From Blastococcus carthaginiensis (lineage in GTDB: Bacteria > Actinomycetota > Actinomycetes > Mycobacteriales > Geodermatophilaceae), in contig NZ_JASNFN010000004.1 of assembly GCF_030731085.1 (NCBI RefSeq), positions 62,001 through 126,000 on the forward strand: a stretch of DNA of 64,000 bases, written 5' to 3'. Made by a program: the position numbers and the translations under genes. Shown in pieces: positions 18,497 through 26,622 of this stretch. The notes under the pieces are model-generated. The model searched no databases, was not told the DNA's origin, and was given only the letters and a program-made list of their open reading frames with translations. The stretch's first letter is position 1. Every line of letters starts with the position of its first letter.

Positions 18497-19227
18497 GGTT
18501 CCGCCGGCCGGAGTCGCGGCCCGATGCGGTCGCCGACCCCGCGCGCGGGATAGAGCTGCGCGGGGTCTCCCACCGCTACGGCGAGCGCCCCGTGCTCACC
18601 GACGTCGACCTGCAGCTGACCGAGGCGCGCATCGGCGTCGTGGGGGCCAACGGCTCGGGCAAGAGCACGCTCGCCCGGCTGCTCAACGGGCTGGTCGTGC
18701 CCACGACCGGGCAGGTGCTGGTCGACGGCCTGGACACCCGCACCTCCGTGCGCGAGGTCCGCCGCCGCGTGGGCTTCGTGTTCCAGGACCCCGACGCCCA
18801 GATCGTGCACCCCACCGTCGCCGAGGACGCGGCGTACGGGCTGGAGAACCAGGGCGTGCCGGCGGCCGAGCGCGCCGAGCGGGTCGCCGAGGTGCTGGCG
18901 CGGTACGGGCTGGCCGGGCACGCCGACCACCCCGCGCACCTGCTCTCCGGCGGGCAGAAGCAGCTGCTGGCGATCGCCGGCGTGCTGGTCATGCGGCCCG
19001 CCCGCGTCGTCTTCGACGAGCCGACGACGCTGCTGGACCTGGTCAACGCGCGGCGGGTCGCGCGGGTCATCCACGAGCTCGAGCAGCAGGTCGTCGTCGT
19101 CACCCACCAGCTCGACCTGCTCGACGGCTTCGACCGCGTGCTGGTCGTCGACGGCGGCCGGATCGTCGAGGACGCCGCGCCCCGGCCGGCGGTCGCCGCC
19201 TACCGGGCACTGATGGAGCGGCGATGA
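18493..19227 (+). CDS. bioM: ECF transporter ATP-binding protein (BioM)
   Basis: The ATPase driving biotin uptake with BioY and BioN. It has 244 residues. Walker A is GANGSGKST (about 53-61), the Q-loop is in FVFQDPDAQIVHPTV, the signature is LLSGGQKQ, Walker B is VVFDEPTTLLDL and the switch His is in VVTHQLDLL. The QDPDxQ sequence is typical of ECF ATPases (CbiO/BioM/EcfA). The start overlaps the bioY stop and the 3' end overlaps bioN by 4 bp, indicating tight coupling of the three genes. Confidence 0.95.
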   Translation: MRFRRPESRPDAVADPARGIELRGVSHRYGERPVLTDVDLQLTEARIGVVGANGSGKSTLARLLNGLVVPTTGQVLVDGLDTRTSVREVRRRVGFVFQDPDAQIVHPTVAEDAAYGLENQGVPAAERAERVAEVLARYGLAGHADHPAHLLSGGQKQLLAIAGVLVMRPARVVFDEPTTLLDLVNARRVARVIHELEQQVVVVTHQLDLLDGFDRVLVVDGGRIVEDAAPRPAVAAYRALMERR

Positions 19228-19877
19228 CCCTCGCGCTCTACGTCCCGCGGCGCAGCCTGGTCCACCGCATCCCGGCCGGTGGCAAGCTGCTGGCGCTCGC
19301 GGCGCTGGCGGTGCTCCTCTTCGCGGTGCCCGCGCTGCCGGTGACGGGCGCCGCCCTGCTCGCGGTGCTGGCGGTGGGGCTCGGCGCCGCCCGGCTGCCC
19401 GCGGCCACGCTGGCCCGCCAGGCACGGACGGTGCGGTGGTGGCTGGCCGGACTGTTCGTCTTCCACGCCCTGTTCAGCGATCTGCCGACGGCCGCGCTGA
19501 CCGTGCTGCGCCTGCTCGCGCTCGTGCTGGCCGCCGCCGTCGTCACGGCGACGACGCGGGTGACGGAGATGGTCGCCGTGATCGAGCGGCTGTGCGCGCC
19601 GCTGCGCGTGGTGGGCGTGCGGCCGGCGCGGATCGGGCTGGTCGTCTCGATGGCGCTGCGGTTCATCCCGGTGCTGGCCGAGCGGGCCGAGCGCATCCGG
19701 GAGGCCCAGGCCGCGCGTGGGGGCTCGGCGCGCGGCCTCCGCGGCGTCCGGACGACGGTGACCCCGCTGCTGGTGCAGCTGCTGCAGATGGCGCACACGA
19801 TCAGCGAGGCGCTCGACGCCCGCGGCGCCGACGACGTCCCCCCGGCCCGGGGGCGCCGCTCCCCCGCTGCCGCCTGA
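19224..19877 (+). CDS. bioN: ECF transporter transmembrane protein (BioN)
   Basis: The T-component scaffold of the biotin ECF transporter. It has 217 residues and about five membrane segments, starting YVPRRSLVHRIPAGGKLLAL, the usual CbiQ/BioN opening. The coupling-helix region shows the Ala-Arg-Gly type motifs: AERIREAQAARGGSARG at about 152-168, and EALDARGAD near the C-terminus. These contact the ATPase. ATG 19224 overlaps the bioM stop. Confidence 0.93.
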   Translation: MTLALYVPRRSLVHRIPAGGKLLALAALAVLLFAVPALPVTGAALLAVLAVGLGAARLPAATLARQARTVRWWLAGLFVFHALFSDLPTAALTVLRLLALVLAAAVVTATTRVTEMVAVIERLCAPLRVVGVRPARIGLVVSMALRFIPVLAERAERIREAQAARGGSARGLRGVRTTVTPLLVQLLQMAHTISEALDARGADDVPPARGRRSPAAA

Positions 19878-19892
19878 GCCCGGAGGCCCGCG

Positions 19893-20429
19893 ATGGAGGC
19901 TGGTTCGCTGCTCGAGATCTGGTCGACGCCCGAGGCGGCGGCCCCGCTGCGCCGGCTGCCCTCGGCGCGGCTGCTGCCCGAGGTCGGGCTCGAGGGCGAC
20001 CGCTACGCCCTCGGCGGTGGGACGTGGGCGCAGTACCCGGACCTGGAGAAGCAGCTGACGCTGATCGACCGGGACGACGTCGCCGCGGTGGCCGCGGAGG
20101 TGGGCGGCGAGTTCTCGACCGCGGACACCCGGCGCAACCTGGTGACCACCGGTGTGGACCTGCCCTCGCTGGTGGGCCGCTGGTTCGCGGTGGGCGATGC
20201 GCTGCTGTTCGGGATGAAGCGGTGCCCGCCGTGCACGCACCTGGAGCGGCTGACCGGGCTGAAGCTGGTCAAGGCGATGGTGCACCGCGGCGGCATCAAC
20301 GCGGCGGTGTTCGGCGGCGCGGTGATCGCCGAGGGTGCCGTGGTGCGGACGATGACCGAGGAGGAGGCCGCCCGGCGGGGCGCGCCGACCGGAGCCGACC
20401 GGCCGGTGCCACGCCACGTCGCCGGCTGA
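19893..20429 (+). CDS. MOSC domain-containing protein
   Basis: A stand-alone 178-residue MOSC domain, the C-terminal module of molybdenum cofactor sulfurases. EVGLEGDRYALGGGTW (about 30-45), TLIDRDDVAAV, RRNLVTTGVDLPSLVGRWFAVGDALL and KRCPPCTHLE follow the family order. The Cys in the last motif is the conserved sulfur-carrying position. Small MOSC proteins are inferred to handle persulfide or molybdopterin ligands, but this gene has no Moco neighbours. It lies 15 bp after bioN and may be read through from that operon without being functionally linked. Confidence 0.88.
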   Translation: MEAGSLLEIWSTPEAAAPLRRLPSARLLPEVGLEGDRYALGGGTWAQYPDLEKQLTLIDRDDVAAVAAEVGGEFSTADTRRNLVTTGVDLPSLVGRWFAVGDALLFGMKRCPPCTHLERLTGLKLVKAMVHRGGINAAVFGGAVIAEGAVVRTMTEEEAARRGAPTGADRPVPRHVAG

Positions 20430-20440
20430 CCCGGCCACCC

Positions 20441-20631
20441 GGTCCCGCGACGCTCGCGCTCTGCCCCGCCTCGGTGGGCAGAGCGCTACTGCCCGCCGGG
20501 ACCCTCCGCACCTCAGCCGGCTCGTCGGCCGGCCAGCCGCCACACCACCTAGGTTCCGCGACGCTCGCGCTCTGCCCCGCCCCGGTGGGCAGAGCGCTAC
20601 TGCCCGCCGGGAGCCTCCGCACCTCAGCCGG
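20441..20631. repeat. two 80-bp direct repeats, each containing a hairpin
   Basis: Copy 1 is 20441-20520 and copy 2 is 20552-20631, 111 bp apart, differing at three positions by eye. Each contains an inverted repeat, GCGCTCTGCCC and GGGCAGAGCGC (20456-20466 and 20476-20486 in copy 1). They fill the gap between the convergent MOSC and thioesterase genes. Copy 2 overlaps the thioesterase stop region by about 8 bp. The hairpins may work as a double terminator. The length of near-identity beyond the hairpin looks like a duplicated REP-type element. Confidence 0.85.
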
Positions 20632-21046
20632 CCGGCTCGTCGGCCCAGCGGGCCAGGAACTCCTTCTCCTCCGCGGTGAGCCGGCGTGGCCGGTTCAGGG
20701 CGAAGTCGAACGGCACGAGCAGGGTGCTGCCGGTGACGGCCAGCTGCCCGTGGTCGAAGAGCTCGTAGTGGCAGGTAAAGGCGGCCGCCCGCACGCCGGA
20801 GATCCAGACCTGCACCTCCAGCGGCTCCCGGTCGTAGACGACCGACCGCTTGTAGGCGATCTCGTGGGAGGCGACGACGAGCCCGCGCCGAAGACCGGTC
20901 CGCTCGTCGTGCGTGGGTTGCTCGAAGAACAGATTGACGCGGGCCATCTCGAAGTAGCCGAGGAAGGCGACGTTGTTGATGTGCTGGTAGGCGTCCATGT
21001 CCGACCAGCGCATGGGGACGTGCACGGTGTGCCTCACGGGCCCCAC
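20624..21046 (-). CDS. acyl-CoA thioesterase (4HBT hot-dog fold)
   Basis: A 140-residue single hot-dog domain. MRWSDMDAYQHINNVAFLGYFEMARV (about 12-37) contains the 4HBT active-site Asp (WSDMDAYQHINN). The following strands, EIAYKRSVVYDREPLEVQVWI and FTCHYELFDHGQLAVTGSTLLVPFD, complete the domain. It hydrolyses short- to medium-chain acyl-CoA in family relatives; the substrate here is unknown. GTG 21046 is used, with GTG 21037 an alternative that begins nearer the conserved region. The last codons overlap the second copy of the 80-bp repeat, so the repeat encodes the tail of this protein. Confidence 0.88.
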   Translation of the reverse strand: MGPVRHTVHVPMRWSDMDAYQHINNVAFLGYFEMARVNLFFEQPTHDERTGLRRGLVVASHEIAYKRSVVYDREPLEVQVWISGVRAAAFTCHYELFDHGQLAVTGSTLLVPFDFALNRPRRLTAEEKEFLARWADEPAG

Positions 21047-21105
21047 CCTGCCGCATCACCGAAGCGCACCGCGCGGTACCCGTTCCCGACGGCGGACGTG
21101 CGGCC

Positions 21106-21111
21106 TACGGT
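21106..21111 (+). promoter_or_regulatory. leaderless -10 element of the PTP-like gene
   Basis: TACGGT with 6 nt (gccggt) to the GTG at 21118. No Shine-Dalgarno is present. Confidence 0.55.
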
Positions 21112-21117
21112 GCCGGT

Positions 21118-21549
21118 GTGGATCTCTGGGCCGGGACCGAGCCGGGCGTGCTGGTGCTGCCGTCGGGACGCCGGCTGCGCGGACGCGGGCTGCGCCGCCC
21201 CTTGCCGGATGGCCCGGCTCCCGGGTTCGGGATCTACCTGCTCGGTCGGGCACCGTGCCCGGTGCCCTGGGAGACGCGCTGGGTGCGCTGGCCCGACTTC
21301 CGGCTGCCCACCTCCCCGGGGGATCTCCACGACGCGCTGCGCGAGGCGCTGGAGCGGGCGGGGTCCGAGCGGGTCGAGGTGGCGTGCGCCGGCGGCACGG
21401 GGCGTACCGGGACGGCGCTGGCCTGTCTCGCCGTGCTCGACGGCCTGCCCCCCGCCCGGGCGGTCGCCTTCGTGCGCAGCCACTACCGGCCGCACGCGAT
21501 CGAGACCCGCGGCCAGGCCCGGTTCGTCGCCCGCTTCGCGGGGAACTGA
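21118..21549 (+). CDS. protein-tyrosine phosphatase-like protein
   Basis: A 143-residue protein with the cysteine phosphatase signature CAGGTGRTG at about residues 91-99 (CX5R). A short domain precedes it, and VRSHYRPHAIETRGQARFV follows in place of the usual helix. The N-terminus, LWAGTEPGVLVLPSGRRLRGRGLRRPLP, has no catalytic features. The compact size and the GRTGTALACLAVLDG helix are like archaeal and bacterial dual-specificity-type PTPs. A general acid Asp is likely in WPDF (about 61). The substrate is unknown. A TACGGT hexamer 6 nt before the GTG implies leaderless expression. Confidence 0.8.
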   Translation: MDLWAGTEPGVLVLPSGRRLRGRGLRRPLPDGPAPGFGIYLLGRAPCPVPWETRWVRWPDFRLPTSPGDLHDALREALERAGSERVEVACAGGTGRTGTALACLAVLDGLPPARAVAFVRSHYRPHAIETRGQARFVARFAGN

Positions 21550-21573
21550 ACCTCCGGACGCCGACGCCCGACG

Positions 21574-22197
21574 TCATCCGGGGAGGCGCCGGGCGAGCCG
21601 CTCCCGCCCGGATCCGGACAGCTCGCCGACGACGCCCCGGCGGCCGGCCATGGTCATGAGGAGTGCCTCCGCCGGGCCGCTGATCTCCGGGCCGCGCCCG
21701 AACGTCCAGTCGATGTCCGTGGCCACCAGCCGCAGCCCGCGCACCCGCACCACCCCGAGGAGCGTGGGGGCGAACAGCGCGGTGCGCAGCGCCGGCACCA
21801 GCCGCTCGGCCGGGATGGACCGCGGCAGGCCGAGCGGCCGCCGGATGTCCTGCTGGTGGATCATCCCGTCGGTCAGCGCGATGGCTCCGCCCATCCCGGC
21901 GGTGAGCCCGGACGGTGTGAGGTGGTCGTCCAGGAGCTGGATCAGCTCGGCAGGTGTCCGTGTCCCGTACTCGCGCAGCCCCACGGCGTTCGTGCGGTCC
22001 ACCGTGAACCGGCCGCTGACGAACCGCCCGGCCAACTGCCCCACGCCGAGCTCCTCGTAGCTCAGCACGTGCGCCACCACGTCGCGGACCGACCAGCCCC
22101 CGCACAACGAGGGGGCGGCCCACTGCTGGGGGGTGAGGTCGACCAGGAGTGCGCGGAGATCCTCGCGTTCGGCTCGGGCCATGCTCATCAGGCTCAT
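21574..22197 (-). CDS. maleylpyruvate isomerase-family mycothiol-dependent enzyme (DinB/MDMPI fold)
   Basis: A 207-residue protein of the actinobacterial TIGR03083-type family. It shows the MDMPI N-terminal domain: REDLRALLVDLTPQQWAAPSLCGGWSVRDVVAHVLSYEE (about 10-48), with the HVLSYEE metal-ligand His, and LTDGMIHQQDIRRPLG supplying further His ligands. Such proteins bind a metal in a four-helix DinB bundle and are thought to use mycothiol as cofactor. The true substrate is unknown; the family name comes from one studied member. ATG 22197 has GGAG 6 nt upstream. Confidence 0.88.
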   Translation of the reverse strand: MSLMSMARAEREDLRALLVDLTPQQWAAPSLCGGWSVRDVVAHVLSYEELGVGQLAGRFVSGRFTVDRTNAVGLREYGTRTPAELIQLLDDHLTPSGLTAGMGGAIALTDGMIHQQDIRRPLGLPRSIPAERLVPALRTALFAPTLLGVVRVRGLRLVATDIDWTFGRGPEISGPAEALLMTMAGRRGVVGELSGSGRERLARRLPG

Positions 22198-22321
22198 GCG
22201 CGCTCCGGTGCCGTCACGGTCGTGCCGGTGCACGACGGGCTGGCGCGACCCTAGGGGCGCCGGACCGGCTGGACCAGGGGTCGCCGAGCCGGTCCCCCGG
22301 AGTCCGACCGGAGACGCCGAC

Positions 22322-22353
22322 GGCCGGCCCGGAGCAGGTGCTCCGGGCCGGCC
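22322..22353 (-). terminator. hairpin downstream of ettA
   Basis: Perfect 13-bp arms, GGCCGGCCCGGAG (22322-22334) and CTCCGGGCCGGCC (22341-22353), with a 6-nt loop, 80 bp beyond the ettA stop. Confidence 0.7.
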
Positions 22354-22432
22354 GAGGTGAGGTGCTGCAACGGCCCCGTGGCCGGGCCCCCCCGCGCGCC
22401 TGCGAGCGGTGGGGGGCGAAGGGGTCCTTCTT

Positions 22433-24103
<1,671 letters not shown>

Positions 24104-24202
24104 TGGCTTCGGAGCCTTCCGTCGTCTCGCGAGCGGGGGCGGGGCCGCAGGTCGCGACCCCACCCCGTACGTTCTCGCCTCCGATCCTCCCAGCCCGGGC
24201 AA

Positions 24203-24727
24203 CTAGGCGTGCGCGGGCTCCTGCGGCAGATCGGGGCCGTCCACGGAGGACAACGTCGCGTCCGCCCCCTCGTAGTCCCACCCGGGCGTGGGAGCGTCGG
24301 GCTCGGCGCCGTGGCCGGGCTCGACGGCGGTGCCCGGGGCGTTCCCCGCGGCCGCGTCGGGCGCACGGCCGGACCGGTCGCGCTTGAAGACCGCCATGCC
24401 CTTGGCGAGGTTCGGGCCGACGGCGTACGCCCTGATCTGGGGCTTGCTGCGCGGCCCGTTGTCCGACTCCCAGCTGTGCGTGGTCAGGGTGCCGTGGACG
24501 ATCACCGGGTCGCCCTTGCTGATCGACCTGGCGACGTTGCCGCTGAGGCCGTTCCAGCACTCGACGTCGATCCAGAAGGTGCCGGAGTCGACGAACTGCC
24601 CGAGGCCGGCGTCGAAACGGCGGGCGGTGGAGGCGAGGCGGAAGTTGGTCACCGCGCCGTTCTGCGTGGTCTTGCGGCGCGGGTCGTCGGCGACGTTGCC
24701 GACGACGGTGACGAAGGTGTCGTTCAC
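24203..24727 (-). CDS. ssb: single-stranded DNA-binding protein, SsbB-like paralogue
   Basis: A 174-residue OB-fold SSB. The core (about 1-110) starts NDTFVTVVGNVADDPRRKTTQNG and contains FRLAST, WIDVECWNGLSGNVARSISKGDPVIVHG and the Trp/Phe residues that stack on ssDNA. The tail is Pro/Gly/Asp-rich and ends DLPQEPAHA; the conserved acidic DDDxPF tip that recruits repair proteins is missing. This points to a secondary paralogue such as Streptomyces SsbB rather than the replicative SSB. There are no rpsF or rplI neighbours, which normally flank the main ssb. Start GTG 24727. Confidence 0.92.
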   Translation of the reverse strand: MNDTFVTVVGNVADDPRRKTTQNGAVTNFRLASTARRFDAGLGQFVDSGTFWIDVECWNGLSGNVARSISKGDPVIVHGTLTTHSWESDNGPRSKPQIRAYAVGPNLAKGMAVFKRDRSGRAPDAAAGNAPGTAVEPGHGAEPDAPTPGWDYEGADATLSSVDGPDLPQEPAHA

Positions 24728-24914
24728 GGTGCTCCTCGGGGTGCTGCGCCGGACGGCGCGACCGGCGCGGTGCCGGTGTGCCATCGACCCTCACCGCTGC
24801 GCTCACCCACCGGGAGGCCGTCCCGGGAACTGTGGATGCGCCTCCCTCCTGTGGACGACGCGGTGACCAGCCGCTGCCGCCACCTCGCCGGGCGGTGCGA
24901 TGATCGGCGTCCGA

Positions 24915-24987
24915 GCGCCCGTAGCTCAGCGGATAGAGCAGGTGCCTTCTAAGCACTTGGTCGCAGGTTCGATCCCTGCCGGGCGCG
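24915..24987 (+). tRNA. tRNA-Arg (anticodon TCT)
   Basis: A 73-nt cloverleaf. Acceptor arms GCGCCCG and CGGGCGC pair over 7 bp; the D-arm is GCTC/GAGC. The anticodon arm is GGTGC-CTTCTAA-GCACT, so anticodon 34-36 is TCT, reading AGA/AGG. The T-arm is GCAGG-TTCGATC-CCTGC. No CCA is encoded. No integrase gene or duplicated 3' end was seen nearby, so there is no sign of an element integrated here. Confidence 0.96.
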
Positions 24988-25126
24988 CTTCCGAGGATCC
25001 GCCCCGTGGGTGGCGCCGTTGCTCTGGTCCCACTCGTGGTCCGGATCGGTGGCTTCGGGTGCTGGAGTCCCCAGGCAGACCGATGCCCGGTCGTCACGCC
25101 GACGTGCTGGGGGAATGATCGCTTCC

Positions 25127-25402
25127 ATGTGGAGACTGATCGCGGTGCTGGTCGTCGCCGCCGCCGTCATCGAGATCGTCAAGACGCTGGTCGTCGCCGT
25201 CGCCTTCCTGGGAGCCCTGGCCGTCGTCGGCTACACGCTGGTCCGCCTGGCCGACCGCGAGCCGGTCGCGGGAGCTACGGCGGCTGAGCTGGTGCCGTGC
25301 TGCGACTACCGCGACCACGAAGGTGAGGCCGCCGTCTGCGGCTGCACCGGCCACCCCCGCAGCCACGTCCACCCGTTCGGCATGGGGGCACTGCCCGCGT
25401 GA
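25127..25402 (+). CDS. small membrane protein with Cys/His-rich tail
   Basis: A 91-residue protein. One or two membrane segments lie at residues 4-45 (LIAVLVVAAAVIEIVKTLVVAVAFLGALAVVGYTL). After them a short soluble tail reads PCCDYRDHEGEAAVCGCTGHP and ends in further His residues. The spaced C-C, H, C-G-C, H and H-x-H look like a metal or cofactor site, but I do not recognise the family. ATG 25127 is preferred because AATGAT lies 7 nt upstream; ATG 25115 in frame would add MIAS. It lies just after tRNA-Arg and ends in a hairpin. Confidence 0.65.
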   Translation: MWRLIAVLVVAAAVIEIVKTLVVAVAFLGALAVVGYTLVRLADREPVAGATAAELVPCCDYRDHEGEAAVCGCTGHPRSHVHPFGMGALPA

Positions 25403-25405
25403 CGC

Positions 25406-25425
25406 CGTGACCCACGATGGTCACG
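25406..25425 (+). terminator. short hairpin after the small membrane protein gene
   Basis: CGTGACC (25406-25412) and GGTCACG (25419-25425) form a perfect 7-bp stem with a 6-nt loop, 4 bp after the stop. Confidence 0.55.
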
Positions 25426-25630
25426 CACACCGGCTGTAGCGAGGCGAGCTCACCGCTGCGGGCACGATCACCGCCCGCCGGCCTCCCGGATCGCGACGAG
25501 CGTCGATGCGCCGTGGCACGCGCTACCCGGCGAACCCGGCCGGGACGAGCGCTCCCGCTCCGCACCGGTCCGCCCCGACCGGCCGTTCTCGACGCTTGCT
25601 CTTTCCCCATGCACGACCTACGAAAGGCAC

Positions 25631-25840
25631 GTGGACAAGCCCGTCAGACGCCCGAGCCCGACGTTGTACTTCGTCCTCGGGACCATGTGGACGGTGCTCG
25701 CCGCCGGCGGGTGGGGCACGTCCGGCGGCATGGTCGCGACGGTGGCCTTCACCCTCCTGGCCGTCGCGAACCTGGGCCTGGGCGCCTTCCTCCTGCGGAA
25801 GCAGCGGCGGACCGCGCGGGCCGACGTGGCCGAACGGTGA
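25631..25840 (+). CDS. small two-helix membrane protein, unknown function
   Basis: A 69-residue protein with two hydrophobic segments: about residues 11-27 (TLYFVLGTMWTVLAAGG) and 33-54 (MVATVAFTLLAVANLGLGAFLL). A basic C-terminal tail (RKQRRTARADVAER) is probably cytoplasmic. I recognise no family. GTG 25631 follows GAAAGG about 3 nt upstream, a modest ribosome-binding site. Isolated between a terminator and a DinB gene. The flanking gaps (25426-25630 and 25841-26011) hold nothing I can support. Confidence 0.6.
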   Translation: MDKPVRRPSPTLYFVLGTMWTVLAAGGWGTSGGMVATVAFTLLAVANLGLGAFLLRKQRRTARADVAER

Positions 25841-26011
25841 CCGTCCTGCGCTCGGTGCATCTCCTCCGCCGGGCGAGCGGTCGACGTCCAGAGGCGGCGG
25901 CTGGCCGAACGCACGGAAGCGCGACGATCCGCACCCCGGATGTCGGACCCGTGCCGCAGGATGCGCGCCGACGGCGCCCACCGCGCGCCCCGACCCGGAG
26001 GAGAGGTCCCG

Positions 26012-26533
26012 ATGACCCCTGCCGACCACCGCACCGAGCCCCCGCTGACCGGGGACGAGGCGACGCTGCTGATCGCCTTCCTCGAGTACCACCGGCAGAC
26101 GCTGGAGTGGAAGTGCGCGGAGCTGACGCCCCGGCAGCTGGCCACGCGGGCCGTCCCGACCTCCGAGCTCACGCTGCTGGGCATGGTGCGCCACCTCGCG
26201 GCGGTGGAGACCGGCTGGCTCGTCGGTTTCGGCGGGCTCCCGCACGACCTGTGGCCCGACGTCGTCCGCGACAGGGACGAGCAGTTCCGCGTCGACCCGG
26301 ACACCGTCACGGCGGAGGACGTGGCCGCGGCGTGGACGACCTGGCGTGCGGCGGCCGATGCGGTAGGCGAGGTCGCCCGCCGGCTGCCCCTCGACGCCGA
26401 GGACCGGCCGTGGGGCCGCGACGACACGTTCTCGCTGCGCTGGATCCTGCTCCACCTGGTCGAGGAGTACGCCCGGCACAACGGCCACGCCGACCTGCTC
26501 CGCGAGGCGCTGGACGGGGCCACCGGCGAGTGA
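26012..26533 (+). CDS. DinB family protein (DUF664 type)
   Basis: A 173-residue four-helix DinB-fold protein. LLIAFLEYHRQTLEWKCAELTPRQLATRAVPTSELTLLGMVRHLAAVETGW (about 20-70) contains the first metal-ligand His (MVRHLA). The C-terminal RWILLHLVEEYARHNGHADLLRE supplies the other two His residues. This order is typical of DUF664. Members are probable metal- and thiol-dependent transferases; the substrate is unknown. ATG 26012 is preceded by a GGAGGAGAGG ribosome-binding site. Confidence 0.88.
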   Translation: MTPADHRTEPPLTGDEATLLIAFLEYHRQTLEWKCAELTPRQLATRAVPTSELTLLGMVRHLAAVETGWLVGFGGLPHDLWPDVVRDRDEQFRVDPDTVTAEDVAAAWTTWRAAADAVGEVARRLPLDAEDRPWGRDDTFSLRWILLHLVEEYARHNGHADLLREALDGATGE

Positions 26534-26622
26534 GCGAACACCGCGCATGCGATGGGTCGGAAAACGGCGGACGTGCCGGTGAGCTCCGGGAGAGGGGTGC
26601 CGGTCGGTGGACGGCTCCCCCG

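Noticed and set aside
20441..20631. Start of a CRISPR array
   Set aside because: Only two copies, repeat unit of 80 bp with an internal hairpin, and no cas genes.
24915..24987. tRNA-Arg(TCT) as an integration site for a mobile element
   Set aside because: No integrase and no repeated tRNA 3' end was found in the window.
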